DNA of 64,000 nucleotides from Zoogloea sp. LCSB751 (lineage in GTDB: Bacteria; Pseudomonadota; Gammaproteobacteria; Burkholderiales; Rhodocyclaceae). Shown piece by piece: positions 37,950-47,132 of this stretch. The position numbers were made by a program, and so were the translations under genes. The notes beneath the pieces are model-generated. The model searched no databases. It had not been told where the DNA came from and was given only the letters and a program-made list of their open reading frames with translations. How positions within the stretch are numbered: the stretch's first letter is position 1; each line of letters opens with the position of its first letter. The stretch spans positions 248,001 to 312,000 of the forward strand of contig NZ_MWUM01000002.1 of assembly GCF_002028455.1 (NCBI RefSeq), read 5' to 3'.

Positions 37950-38633
37950 TCAATTGAGTGGCAGGCCCCGTTCAGCGAAGGACAATGGCCGGCTGTTGCC
38001 GGCGACAATGAAATGGTCGAGCACCCGTACATCGACGAGAGAGAGGGCCTGGCTGAGGCTGCGGGTCAGGGCCTGATCGGCGTGGCTGGGCTCGCTGACG
38101 CCCGATGGATGATTGTGGGCAAGGATGACCGCTGCGGCGTTGCGCTGCAGAACCAGCTTGACTACTTCGCGGGGATAGACGGAGGTCTGGGTGAGCGTGC
38201 CGCGAAAGAGTTCTTCGCATCCCATTACGCGGTTCTGGGCGTCGAGGAGCAGGATCATGAAGACTTCGTGGGGAAGGTGTCCGAGTTTCAGGCGCAGCCA
38301 GTCCCGCACGGTCGATGGGGAATCGAGGACGTCGCGCTTGGCCATCTCTTCGCTCAGAGCTCGTCGGGATAGTTCGAGCACGGCCTGCAATTGCGCGTAC
38401 TTGGCAGGCCCCATCCCGGGGATGGCAGAGAACGAGGAGGCCGACGCACTGCACAGGGCTGACAGGCTACCGAAGTGCTTCAGCAGGTCGCGTGCGAGAT
38501 CGACCGCGCTCTTGCCGCGGATGCCCACCCGCAGGAACAGGGCCAGCAGTTCTGCGTCCGACAGGGCGGCCGCGCCGTGCGCCAGCAGGCGCTCCCGCGG
38601 ACGTTCGTCGGCGGGCCAATCGGTGATCGCCAT
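37950..38633 (-). CDS. radC: RadC-family JAMM/MPN protein
   Basis: A 227-aa protein with an N-terminal helix-hairpin-helix region ([20 protein letters not shown]) and a C-terminal MPN domain carrying the JAMM metal motif as [15 protein letters not shown]. RadC was once linked to DNA repair; its true role is unsettled, and it is thought to act on DNA or replication-fork proteins. ATG 38633 matches the family start ([17 protein letters not shown]). It is divergent from coaBC with only 47 bp between the start codons, so their promoters must overlap the opposite leaders. Confidence 0.95.
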   Translation of the reverse strand: MAITDWPADERPRERLLAHGAAALSDAELLALFLRVGIRGKSAVDLARDLLKHFGSLSALCSASASSFSAIPGMGPAKYAQLQAVLELSRRALSEEMAKRDVLDSPSTVRDWLRLKLGHLPHEVFMILLLDAQNRVMGCEELFRGTLTQTSVYPREVVKLVLQRNAAAVILAHNHPSGVSEPSHADQALTRSLSQALSLVDVRVLDHFIVAGNSRPLSFAERGLPLN

Positions 38634-38680
38634 GAGGTGTACAATCCATTCTTCCGTAGGTAACATATAATACCATTGGC

Positions 38681-39871
38681 ATGAACGAGCTGAAGGGCAG
38701 GAAACTGGTGCTGGGCGTGACCGGCGGCGTGGCAGCATACAAGGCGGCCGAGCTGGTGCGGCTGCTCGGCAAGGCCGGGGCGGACGTGCATGTGGTGCTG
38801 ACCGAAGGTGGCGCGCGCTTCGTTACTGCGGTGACCTTCCAGGCTCTGTCCGGCAACCCGGTATGGACGGATCTGTGGGATCCGCGCATGGCCAACAACA
38901 TGGCCCACATCGATCTGACCCGTGATGCGGATGCCATCCTCGTGGCGCCGGCGACGGCTGATGTGATGGCCAAGCTGGCCAACGGGCTGGCCGACGATTT
39001 GCTCACGACCCTCTGCCTCGCCCGCGAGTGCCCGCTGTTGGTGGCGCCGGCGATGAACCGGCAGATGTGGGAGAGCCCGGCCACACGGCGCAACGCGGCG
39101 CAGCTGCTTGTCGATGGAGTGGAGTTGCTTGGGCCGGGTGCCGGCGAGCAGGCCTGCGGAGAGGTGGGGCTCGGCCGCATGCTCGAACCGGAAGCCTTGT
39201 GCGAGGCCATGATTGCCTTCTTCCAGCCCAAGTTGCTGGCGGGGAGGCGCATCGTGATGACGGCAGGGCCGACCTTCGAGGCCATCGATCCGGTCCGTGG
39301 CATCACCAATTCGAGCTCGGGCAAGATGGCCTATGGGCTTGCGCGGGCCTGCGCGCAGGCGGGGGCTGAAGTGACCTTGGTCAGCGGTCCGGTGTCCCTG
39401 CCCGTCCCTGCCGGCGTGGAACGCGTGGGGGTGCGGAGTGCCCTCGAGATGCGCGATGCAGTCTTCGCCGCACTGCCCGGAGCCGACGTGTTCATCGGCG
39501 TGGCGGCGGTTGCCGACTATCGGCCGGTGAATTCGGCCGAGCACAAGATCAAGAAGTCCGGTGCCGAGCTGAGCCTTACGCTGACGCCGAACCCGGACAT
39601 CCTCGCCGAGGTGGCCTCGCTGCCGCAGCCGCCGTTCTGCGTGGGCTTCGCCGCCGAGAGCCGTAATCTCGACGAGTACGCGGAAGGCAAGCGCAAGGCC
39701 AAGAAGCTGCCATTGATCGTCGGCAATCTGGTGCAGGACGGCCTGGGTGGGGACGACAATCAGGTTGTCCTCTTCGACGATCAGGGGCGTCACCCCTTGC
39801 CGAAGGCGCCGAAACCCGACGTGGCCCGTGCCATCGTGGCCCATCTGGCGACCTTGTTGCCAGCATTCTGA
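38681..39871 (+). CDS. coaBC: Bifunctional phosphopantothenoylcysteine decarboxylase/synthetase
   Basis: A 396-aa bifunctional coenzyme A synthesis enzyme. The N-terminal flavin-dependent decarboxylase CoaC half (about 1-180) has [16 protein letters not shown], the catalytic-His region [21 protein letters not shown] and the PAMNRQMW loop. The C-terminal synthetase CoaB half has [29 protein letters not shown] and the FAAES and KIKK motifs. A TATAAT is only nine bases before the ATG, hinting at a very short or absent leader. dut follows in the same direction, a common pairing. Confidence 0.97.
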   Translation: MNELKGRKLVLGVTGGVAAYKAAELVRLLGKAGADVHVVLTEGGARFVTAVTFQALSGNPVWTDLWDPRMANNMAHIDLTRDADAILVAPATADVMAKLANGLADDLLTTLCLARECPLLVAPAMNRQMWESPATRRNAAQLLVDGVELLGPGAGEQACGEVGLGRMLEPEALCEAMIAFFQPKLLAGRRIVMTAGPTFEAIDPVRGITNSSSGKMAYGLARACAQAGAEVTLVSGPVSLPVPAGVERVGVRSALEMRDAVFAALPGADVFIGVAAVADYRPVNSAEHKIKKSGAELSLTLTPNPDILAEVASLPQPPFCVGFAAESRNLDEYAEGKRKAKKLPLIVGNLVQDGLGGDDNQVVLFDDQGRHPLPKAPKPDVARAIVAHLATLLPAF

Positions 39872-39903
39872 AATTTTTCACTGACGACTTGCGAGGCGAC
39901 GCC

Positions 39904-40353
39904 ATGCACCATATCGATATCCGTATCCTCGATGAACGCTTGAAGGCGCAGCCGCCGGCCTATGCTACCGAGGGGGCGGCCGGCCTTGACCTGCGCGCTT
40001 GTCTGGATGCGCCGGTGGTGCTGACGCCGGGGCATACCACGCTGATCCCCACCGGCATCGCCATCCACCTGGCGGACCCGGGACTGGCGGCGATGATCCT
40101 GCCGCGCTCCGGTCTGGGGCACAAGCACGGCATCGTGCTGGGGAACCTGGTCGGTCTGATCGATTCCGACTACCAGGGGCAGATCTTCGTGTCGGCCTGG
40201 AACCGCAGCCATGAGAGCTTCACCATCCAGCCGATGGAGCGCATTGCCCAGATGGTGATCGTGCCGGTCCTGCAGGTGGCGTTCAATGTGGTGGACCGTT
40301 TCGAAGAAAGCGATAGGGGCGCCGGCGGATTCGGTAGTACGGGCAAGCACTAA
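39904..40353 (+). CDS. dut: dUTP diphosphatase
   Basis: A 149-aa trimeric dUTPase that hydrolyses dUTP to dUMP. Motifs: [10 protein letters not shown] (1), [11 protein letters not shown] (2), [13 protein letters not shown] (3, catalytic Asp), RIAQMVIVP (4), and the mobile C-terminal [11 protein letters not shown] (5). ATG 39904 has GAGG upstream and gives the family length; a TTG 15 bases earlier is weaker. Its TAA overlaps the ATG of the next gene by one base. Confidence 0.98.
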   Translation: MHHIDIRILDERLKAQPPAYATEGAAGLDLRACLDAPVVLTPGHTTLIPTGIAIHLADPGLAAMILPRSGLGHKHGIVLGNLVGLIDSDYQGQIFVSAWNRSHESFTIQPMERIAQMVIVPVLQVAFNVVDRFEESDRGAGGFGSTGKH

Positions 40354-40781
40354 TGCGTCACGCGGGGATTCCGACCGGCGTGCATGTGGTGCTGGACGAG
40401 GGGGATCGGGTTCTGCTGATGCGGCGTGCCGGCACCGGCTTCTTCGATGGTCTGTACAGTCTCCCTGGCGGGCACGTGGAAGAGGGCGAGTCCCTGCGGG
40501 ATACGGCGGTCAGGGAGATGCGCGAGGAGCTGGGCATCGATATCGACGCGGCGGAACTCAAGGTCGTTGGCGTGGTTCATCGGCTTTCGGATACGAACCG
40601 GATCGATTTCTTTCTACGGGCAGGCCGGTGGTCGGGGACGCCGCGCATCGCCGAGCCGGGCAAGTGCGACGATCTGCGCTGGTTTGAACGCAGTGCCTTG
40701 CCCGATGAGACCGTGCCTTACGTGCGTGATGCGCTGTTGGCCGGTACGGGGCCATGGATCCGCGAACTCGGTTGGTCGTGA
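40353..40781 (+). CDS. NUDIX hydrolase
   Basis: A 142-aa protein with a full Nudix box, GGHVEEGESLRDTAVREMREELGI (G-x5-E-x7-REUxEExGU), which binds the metal and hydrolyses a nucleoside diphosphate linked to another moiety. The substrate is unknown; the linkage to dut (stop and start overlap as TAATG) suggests nucleotide-pool sanitation, by inference. It is the last gene of the coaBC-dut run and convergent with the PHB oligomer hydrolase. Confidence 0.92.
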   Translation: MRHAGIPTGVHVVLDEGDRVLLMRRAGTGFFDGLYSLPGGHVEEGESLRDTAVREMREELGIDIDAAELKVVGVVHRLSDTNRIDFFLRAGRWSGTPRIAEPGKCDDLRWFERSALPDETVPYVRDALLAGTGPWIRELGWS

Positions 40782-40832
40782 CCGGACTCGCGCAGCCCCC
40801 GAGGGGCCGGCGGGCATGATGGGATCAACGGT

Positions 40833-43520
40833 CTATTCGGGTACGCTGACAGTGCCGTTGCTGTAGCTGATGACATCCGCTTCGGCCGGATTGGCGGAAA
40901 TCGGCGGTACATTGCCCCCCGTCAGTGCGGGGGCGGTTCCAGGGGAGCCTCCCCGTGGCGTGGTCCGGATGAGCTGGGACGGTGGGAGCGGCGCGCCGGT
41001 CTTCAGGTGGGCGTACATCAGGTCCAGTGCCCGGTTGAAGTAAACGTGCAGGGGCACCAGGCGGGAGTCGTAGCCTGCCAGCAGCGCATTGTCGATGAAG
41101 GTGTCGAAGTGCTGAGCGTTGGTGACTTCGTAATAGTGCAGTTGGCTCTTGCTGCCATCCACCTTCTGGCTGGCTCCAAAGTAGGCGCGGGCCGCGTGAT
41201 TGGCCGGGATCAGTGTATCCGAGCGGCCGGACACAATGATCGACGGCTTGCCGCCCAGGGCGCCGGAGGCCTGGACTTCGGCGATGCCCTGCTTGATGCG
41301 TTCTGACTGAGCGAGCTGTGTGCCGGTGAGCCTGGCACCATTCACCGGATCGACCCCGGTGGCCAGCGCACGGGCGCATAGGGCGCCATCCAGTGCGCCG
41401 TCGGCGAGGCCCGTGGAGGGAGAGACCGCCAGCACATCCCGCAGCGGGCCGCCGCTGGCATCGTTGTAAACCAAGTTGATCCCGCCGGTCGGTGGGACGC
41501 CGTTGCCGCTGGCGAAGATACCAGCCTGGACAAGGGGGCTGGTGGCCGTCACCCGGCCCAGGTCTGTGCCGGCTGTGACCGTGGTCGCCAGGCTGAAGCC
41601 GCAGATGTTGTCCATCACGCTGAAACGCCCGTAAGCGTTCAGGTAGGTGATCACGATCGAGGTGGTGGCGAAGGCGTGGTGGGATGCATGGTAGAGGTCG
41701 TGCTCGCTGCCCCAGCCGTAGGTGTGCAATTTCTGAATGGCTTCGTCGGCCTGTTCCTGCAGCGTCGCACCGTTGAGCAGGCCCTTGGCTTTGAGTGCCG
41801 CGCAACGGTTCGTTCCGTAGGCTGCGACGAAGGCCACACCCGGCGATCCGCTGGCCATGCTCGTCGAGAGGGCCGCGCAGGGCTGGTATAGATTGGCATA
41901 GGTGAAGTAATCGAGCAGTGGCTTGCCGATGGTGGCAACCGTATTGCTACCCTGCTTGATGCTCAGTCCACTGACGTCCTTGGGCTGGATCTGCGGTTCG
42001 CCGACGGCGACACCGTCGATCAGGCCGAGCTTGTCCTGTTCCGCCGCCAGCAAGGCCGCGCCGCCGCCGTTGGAGACGGATGACGCGAGCACCAGCGTAC
42101 TGGCCGGCCGGATGGTGCGCCGCTTCTTGCCGTTGGCGTCGGCGGTGCCGTATTTTTCGTTGAGCACGTAGAAGGCGAAGCCGATCGCATCGAGGGTGTT
42201 GCGCCCCCAGTCCTTTTCGGGGTTTTGCTGGGAATGGGCGTGCTTGTAGGCGATGCGGTTCGGAAAGGCCTGGTTGAAGGCGTCGAGGGCGCTCTTGCTG
42301 AGGCTGGCGGAGAACAGGGCTTTCTTACTGGCTGCGGCGGAGGTGACAACGGTGCCGTCGATCAGATTGACCGTGTCGGTGGTCAGATCGTGCATGCCGT
42401 TGCCGCTGCCTTTGTCGGTGTAGGCGACGGCGCAGCCGTGCTTCAGGCCCCATTCTCCGGCGGTGCCGATGGCGCCGTATATCCCGCGGGAGCCCGATGA
42501 TGTGGCGGTGACGATGCACGGATTGGCGGTGTCGAAGCTGTCCGGGACCTGGACCATCAGCGTCACCTTGCGCTTGCCGCTCATGTCTCCGGCGTAGGCG
42601 ATGGCCTCCAGGCCGCCGATCTTGCCCTCGCCGAGGGTGTCGTTGCCATGGATGTCGATATTGGGCCCGAAGAGGGTGCCGTAGCCGCCGGTGTTCTTGT
42701 TGGCGTCGACCAGTGCCCGGTAATTGTTGTAGATGGCGTTGCGGCGCAGTTCCGCCGCGGTGGGGGCGGCCGGGTTGGCATACAGCGGGGCACTTGCGCT
42801 ACCGAGCCCTGACTTGCCGAGGCCGCCGGTCAGCAGATCGTCGGTGTTACCGTCGTAGGTGTGGCTGACATAGGTGTCGCCCCACACACGTTCGGGCAGG
42901 ATGTTGTAGGTGATGAAGCCGCCGCCGTTCGGCTGGAGATCGGCGAGGGTCAGCAGGCGGTCGGTTTCGTCGCCGTCGCTGTCCGCCGTGCCGGGCGTGA
43001 AGCGGGTGCTGCGCAGGCTTTCGGGCCGCTTGCCGAGCTCCGCTTCGAGGGCATCGAGGAGTTTGCTGTCGGCGTTGACGATGGCTCCGCTGCTGACATC
43101 CTTGAAGCTGCCCGAGGCGAACGCCGCCTGCAGGGCATTGCCCGAGCTGACGCCGAGCGCCAGCAGGGCGACGCTGTTGGTGGCGTTGTTGATGTTGGCA
43201 GGCTTGCCGGCGTCATCGGCGGTGACCAGTGCGTGCCAGACGCCCTTGCTGCCGGTGACCTGCAGCATGAAGGGGTAATTCAGGCCAGTGATGTCGATGC
43301 TGAAGTTGCCGCTGGCGTCGGTGTCGGCCCTGCGGGTTGTGCCGGCGGCGTCCTTGAGGGTGACGGTCTGGTTGGCGATTGCCAGGCCCTCGGCGGCAAA
43401 GCCGCTGAGGGGGGCTGCGCTGCTGTTGCTGCCCCCGCCGCTACCGCCGCCGCAGGCGGCCATGAGCAGGGCGCCGCTGAGCGCGAAGGCAAGGGCCGAC
43501 TGGCGTAAAGGGTATGTCAT
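40833..43520 (-). CDS. 3-hydroxybutyrate-oligomer hydrolase, lipoprotein-like with extra N-terminal domain
   Basis: An 895-aa enzyme of the D-3-hydroxybutyrate-oligomer hydrolase family, which degrades short PHB oligomers. The nucleophile serine lies in ASSVSNGGGAALLA (SxSNGG, as in Ralstonia 3HB-oligomer hydrolase), and the family blocks YNILPERVWGDTYVSHTYDG and GPNIDIHGNDTLGEG precede it. The N-terminus is a hydrophobic signal ending LLMAACGGGSGGGSN, so the mature protein may be lipidated at that Cys. Residues about 40-185 form an added carboxypeptidase-regulatory/Ig-like segment (TVTLKDAAGTTRRADTDASGNFSI) not needed for the hydrolase fold. AAGGAGGAG precedes the ATG. The phasin gene at 49625 shows that the cell stores PHB. 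Confidence 0.88.
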   Translation of the reverse strand: MTYPLRQSALAFALSGALLMAACGGGSGGGSNSSAAPLSGFAAEGLAIANQTVTLKDAAGTTRRADTDASGNFSIDITGLNYPFMLQVTGSKGVWHALVTADDAGKPANINNATNSVALLALGVSSGNALQAAFASGSFKDVSSGAIVNADSKLLDALEAELGKRPESLRSTRFTPGTADSDGDETDRLLTLADLQPNGGGFITYNILPERVWGDTYVSHTYDGNTDDLLTGGLGKSGLGSASAPLYANPAAPTAAELRRNAIYNNYRALVDANKNTGGYGTLFGPNIDIHGNDTLGEGKIGGLEAIAYAGDMSGKRKVTLMVQVPDSFDTANPCIVTATSSGSRGIYGAIGTAGEWGLKHGCAVAYTDKGSGNGMHDLTTDTVNLIDGTVVTSAAASKKALFSASLSKSALDAFNQAFPNRIAYKHAHSQQNPEKDWGRNTLDAIGFAFYVLNEKYGTADANGKKRRTIRPASTLVLASSVSNGGGAALLAAEQDKLGLIDGVAVGEPQIQPKDVSGLSIKQGSNTVATIGKPLLDYFTYANLYQPCAALSTSMASGSPGVAFVAAYGTNRCAALKAKGLLNGATLQEQADEAIQKLHTYGWGSEHDLYHASHHAFATTSIVITYLNAYGRFSVMDNICGFSLATTVTAGTDLGRVTATSPLVQAGIFASGNGVPPTGGINLVYNDASGGPLRDVLAVSPSTGLADGALDGALCARALATGVDPVNGARLTGTQLAQSERIKQGIAEVQASGALGGKPSIIVSGRSDTLIPANHAARAYFGASQKVDGSKSQLHYYEVTNAQHFDTFIDNALLAGYDSRLVPLHVYFNRALDLMYAHLKTGAPLPPSQLIRTTPRGGSPGTAPALTGGNVPPISANPAEADVISYSNGTVSVPE

Positions 43521-43639
43521 GTGTCTCCTCCTTGTTATGTCGTGTGGAAGCACTGCCGGTGTATCCATACTCATATTGGTTGGCGGGGACGACGGATGAC
43601 ACTGGGGTTTACGCCAATCGGTGGGTATTTACGTGGAAT

Positions 43640-45424
43640 TCACGGCGTCGGATGGCTACCGGTGGTCGGTGGTGCCAGTGCGGGGAAAACCTTGCAGAAG
43701 CGCAGTTCCTGCGGATAGGGGTAGAAGTCCTCCACGTAGCCGTTGCGGATCTTGTCCTGGGCGTCCTGCCAGAAGGCCGGGTCGAGCAGCCTGCGGTGGT
43801 GCTTGAGGAAGGCCTTGCGGATCTTCGGCTGGCCGAGCAGAAAGGTGGCGAACTCCTCCGGGAAGATGTCCCGCGGACCCGCCGAGTACCAGGGCTCGCC
43901 GGACATCTCCATGTCCTCGTTGGGCGCCGGCGGGATCTTGCGGAAGTTGCAGTCCGTCATGTACTCGATCTCATCGTAGTCGTAGAAGACCACGCGTCCG
44001 TAGCGGGTGACGCCGAAGTTCTTCCAGAGCATGTCGCCGGGGAAAATGTTGGCGATGGCCAGCTCGCTGATGGCCTGGCCGTATTCGCGCACGGCCTCGT
44101 CGATCTGCTCGTCGGTGGCCTTGCTGAGGTAGAGGTTGAGCGGCGTCATGCGGCGCTCGATGTAGAGGTGTTTTATGAGCAGGGTGTCGCCGTCCTCTTC
44201 GACGACTGACGGAGCGAGTGCCTTGAGCTGGACGATCAGGTCCGGATGAAAGCGGCTGCGCGGCAGGGCGACGTTGGAGAATTCCAGGGTGTCGGCCATC
44301 CGCCCGACCCGGTCCACCTGCCGGACCAGCAGGTATTTGCGCTTCACGGTGGCGCGGTCCATGTTCTTCGAGCTGCCGAACACGTCCTTGATGATCTTGA
44401 ATACGTAGGGGTAGGACGGCAACGTGAAGACGAGCATGACCAGGCCACGGATGCCCGGTGCTTCGATGAACTGATCGTTGGAGTGGCGCAGGTGGGCGAT
44501 GAGGTCGCGGAAGAAGATCGTCTTGCCCTGCTTGCCCAGGCCCAGCATGGTGTATAGCTCGGAGCGCGGCTTGTTGGGCATGATGCTGCGCAGGAACTGC
44601 ACATAGCCGGACGGCACTTCCATGTCGACCAGGAAATAGGCCCGGGAGAGGGAGAACAACAGCGAGATCCGCCAGGTGTCGAGGAGGATGGTGTCCAGGT
44701 AAAGCTTGCCGGACTGACCGTGGCGCACGGCGATCACAAAGGGGTATTCCTGGTATCCGTTGATGGCCTTGCCGATGATGTAGGCGGTCTTGTTGCGGTA
44801 GAAGGCTGAGTAGAGCACCTGGATCTGGCAGTTCACCTCCATCTTCGGCCATTCGCCGATGTGCGTTTCCGCGGTGCGCATCACGTAGTCCACGTCCCGG
44901 TCCAGGTCTTCGAAAGGACGCTGCCAGTCGAAATCCTCTACGACCCGGCAGAGGGTTGCCCGCAGTCCTTTGTCCTGGGGGTAGTAGCTGGAATAGGTGG
45001 GTGGGAAGGACTCGATGTATTCCGTCGAGATGGCCGGGCGGGCAAAGATGTAGGCGTTGTTGAAGTAGTCCCGGTGCAGAATCTTGGTGGTTACCGAGTT
45101 GAAGAAGGTCTCAGCCAGTTCCGGTTGCTTGTGGTTGATCAGCAGGCCGATGAAGTACAGCTTGACCGCCTGCCAGGTGGCGTCGTCGATGGACTCCGCG
45201 TCGAACTCCTCGTGCAGGCGGAGCACGGTTTCATTCACGCGGTCGTCGTAGAACTGCACGCGGTCACGCACGGCGGAGAGCTGGCCCTGCCAGTCGGCAG
45301 CCTCGTAGCTCTCCTTGGCCCGCCGGGAGGTCTCGCGAAAGATCCGGTAGTGCTTGTTGAAGCCCTCGATCATGGCCTGGGCGATGGCCTGGGCGACCGG
45401 GTTTTCAGTGTTGTGGGTCTCCAT
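43640..45424 (-). CDS. aceK: Isocitrate dehydrogenase kinase/phosphatase
   Basis: A 594-aa bifunctional enzyme that phosphorylates and dephosphorylates dimeric isocitrate dehydrogenase, shifting flux between the TCA cycle and the glyoxylate shunt. The kinase-like catalytic part has the beta-strand Lys (YVFKIIKDVFG), the DRVGRMADTLEFSNVALP block and the metal-site DYDEIEYMTDC. The length is normal. ATG 45424 has GGGGGAAG upstream and starts with the typical short acidic leader; the upstream extension is not plausible. The gene is back-to-back with its target icd, while aceA is 11 kb away rather than in an aceBAK operon. Confidence 0.97.
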   Translation of the reverse strand: METHNTENPVAQAIAQAMIEGFNKHYRIFRETSRRAKESYEAADWQGQLSAVRDRVQFYDDRVNETVLRLHEEFDAESIDDATWQAVKLYFIGLLINHKQPELAETFFNSVTTKILHRDYFNNAYIFARPAISTEYIESFPPTYSSYYPQDKGLRATLCRVVEDFDWQRPFEDLDRDVDYVMRTAETHIGEWPKMEVNCQIQVLYSAFYRNKTAYIIGKAINGYQEYPFVIAVRHGQSGKLYLDTILLDTWRISLLFSLSRAYFLVDMEVPSGYVQFLRSIMPNKPRSELYTMLGLGKQGKTIFFRDLIAHLRHSNDQFIEAPGIRGLVMLVFTLPSYPYVFKIIKDVFGSSKNMDRATVKRKYLLVRQVDRVGRMADTLEFSNVALPRSRFHPDLIVQLKALAPSVVEEDGDTLLIKHLYIERRMTPLNLYLSKATDEQIDEAVREYGQAISELAIANIFPGDMLWKNFGVTRYGRVVFYDYDEIEYMTDCNFRKIPPAPNEDMEMSGEPWYSAGPRDIFPEEFATFLLGQPKIRKAFLKHHRRLLDPAFWQDAQDKIRNGYVEDFYPYPQELRFCKVFPALAPPTTGSHPTP

Positions 45425-45769
45425 TCTTCCCCCTGGCGGCTTGTATGTCGGTAGTGACCGTGTGTGCCACGAATGCGAAATGCGACCGGTTTTCGAGTCT
45501 AGCACTGCCCTCCACCAGTGGTGAAAGTGGTGGCGGAGCACGCACTACAAGGGTTTTGGGGCGCTTCTAGCGGGGGATTATTTCGGCCATAATCGAGGCA
45601 CTTTGCTGCGGCCTGGAGGAGGGTCGGGCGGGGTAGACAGTGGATCGGCGGCCATGGACGGGCTCCGTGCTGCACGTCTCCGAGAACCAGAAAGCCGCGC
45701 GTGGCGAAAGCCGTGATCCGGCCGATTCACCCACACATCCGCAACACAATTCGAGTTGAGGGGGTTGGA
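45425..45769. other. Divergent aceK-icd intergenic region
   Basis: A 345-bp region that must hold both promoters. A CATAAT (45588-45593) could be an icd -10 element, but no convincing -35 is visible, and no aceK promoter stands out. Open frames crossing it (including an extension of icd to 45701) lack ribosome sites. No RNA gene was recognised. Confidence 0.5.
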
Positions 45770-47014
45770 ATGAGTACGTCTCTGATCAAGGTGCCGGCGG
45801 GCGGCGCAAAAATCGTCTCCGGCCAGGCCATTCCCGACAATCCCATCATTCCCTACATCGAGGGTGATGGTATTGGCGTCGATATCACGCCGGTGATGAT
45901 CAAGGTGATCGATGCCGCGGTGAATAAGGCTTACGGCGGCAAGAAGAAGATCCACTGGATGGAAGTTTACGCGGGTGAGAAGTCCACCCAGTTGTACGGT
46001 CCGGACGAGTGGTTCCCGAAGGAGACCTTCGAGGCCCTGCGGGAGTATTCGGTGTCCATCAAGGGGCCGATGACCACGCCGGTCGGGGGCGGCATCCGCT
46101 CCCTCAACGTCGCGCTGCGCCAGGAGCTGGATCTTTATCAGTGTGTGCGCCCGGTCCAGTACTTCAAGGGTGTGCCGTCTCCACTGAAGAACCCCGAGCT
46201 GGTGAACATGGTGATCTTCCGCGAGAACACCGAGGACATCTACGCCGGCGTCGAGTGGGCAGCCGAGTCGGAAGGGGCGAAGAAGGTCATCAAGTTCCTG
46301 CTCGAGGAAATGGGCGTCAGGAAGATCCGCTTCCCCGAGACCTCCGGCATCGGCATCAAGCCGGTGTCCATCGAAGGGACGACGCGTCTGGTGCGGGCGG
46401 CCATCAAGTATGCGATCGACAACGACCGCAAATCGGTGACCATCGTCCACAAAGGCAACATCATGAAGTTCACGGAAGGCCTGTTCCGTGATGTTGGCTA
46501 TCAGGTGGCCCGCGAGGACTTCGGTGCCGAGCCGATCGACGGCGGCCCGTGGTGCAAGTTCAAGAACCCAAAGACCGGCCGCGAGATCATCGTCAAGGAT
46601 GCGATTGCCGACGCTTTCCTGCAGCAGATCCTGCTGCGCCCGGCGGAGTACGACGTGATCGCCACCTGCAACCTCAATGGCGACTACATCTCGGATGCGC
46701 TGGCAGCTCAGGTCGGTGGCATCGGCATCGCGCCGGGGGCCAACATCTCCGACCAGTACGCCTGCTTCGAGGCGACCCATGGCACGGCACCCAAGTACGC
46801 CGGGCTCGACAAGGTCAATCCGGGCTCCATCATCCTGTCCGCCGAGATGATGTTGCGTCACCTGGGCTGGACTGAGGCGGCCGACATGGTCATCAAGTCC
46901 ATGGAGGCGGCAATCGGCGACAAGATCGTGACCTACGATTTTGCACGTCTGATGGATGGTGCGACCGAGGTGTCCTGTTCGGCTTTCGGAGATGCGATGA
47001 TCGAGCGGATGTAG
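45770..47014 (+). CDS. icd: NADP-dependent isocitrate dehydrogenase, dimeric type
   Basis: A 414-aa TCA-cycle enzyme, the E. coli Icd type. The AceK phosphorylation serine is conserved in [22 protein letters not shown] specificity is indicated by [17 protein letters not shown] (Lys-Tyr and Val at the 2'-phosphate pocket) and VTYDFARL (Tyr, Arg). [12 protein letters not shown] and the catalytic [15 protein letters not shown] segment are intact. ATG 45770 is preferred to the open extension to 45701 because it matches the family start. It converges on icd2, sharing a terminator. Confidence 0.97.
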   Translation: MSTSLIKVPAGGAKIVSGQAIPDNPIIPYIEGDGIGVDITPVMIKVIDAAVNKAYGGKKKIHWMEVYAGEKSTQLYGPDEWFPKETFEALREYSVSIKGPMTTPVGGGIRSLNVALRQELDLYQCVRPVQYFKGVPSPLKNPELVNMVIFRENTEDIYAGVEWAAESEGAKKVIKFLLEEMGVRKIRFPETSGIGIKPVSIEGTTRLVRAAIKYAIDNDRKSVTIVHKGNIMKFTEGLFRDVGYQVAREDFGAEPIDGGPWCKFKNPKTGREIIVKDAIADAFLQQILLRPAEYDVIATCNLNGDYISDALAAQVGGIGIAPGANISDQYACFEATHGTAPKYAGLDKVNPGSIILSAEMMLRHLGWTEAADMVIKSMEAAIGDKIVTYDFARLMDGATEVSCSAFGDAMIERM

Positions 47015-47058
47015 TGCTGGTTTGGTGGCGTGTCGATGCCACCTAGGGCCTAAAAGTG

Positions 47059-47090
47059 AAAAGCCCTCTCGCATGCGAGAGGGCTTTTTT
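47059..47090. terminator. Bidirectional terminator between icd and icd2
   Basis: A near-perfect palindrome AAGCCCTCTCGC-AT-GCGAGAGGGCTT flanked by an A-run on the left and TTTTTT on the right, between the converging icd (plus) and icd2 (minus) genes. Confidence 0.9.
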
Positions 47091-47132
47091 GCTGTCTTGC
47101 CGGCCCGCCTTGTGGGCGGGGGCTTGTCAGTC

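Noticed and set aside
43514..44209. 231-codon plus-strand frame at the 3' end of aceK
   Set aside because: Shadow frame antisense to AceK; no signal or motif.
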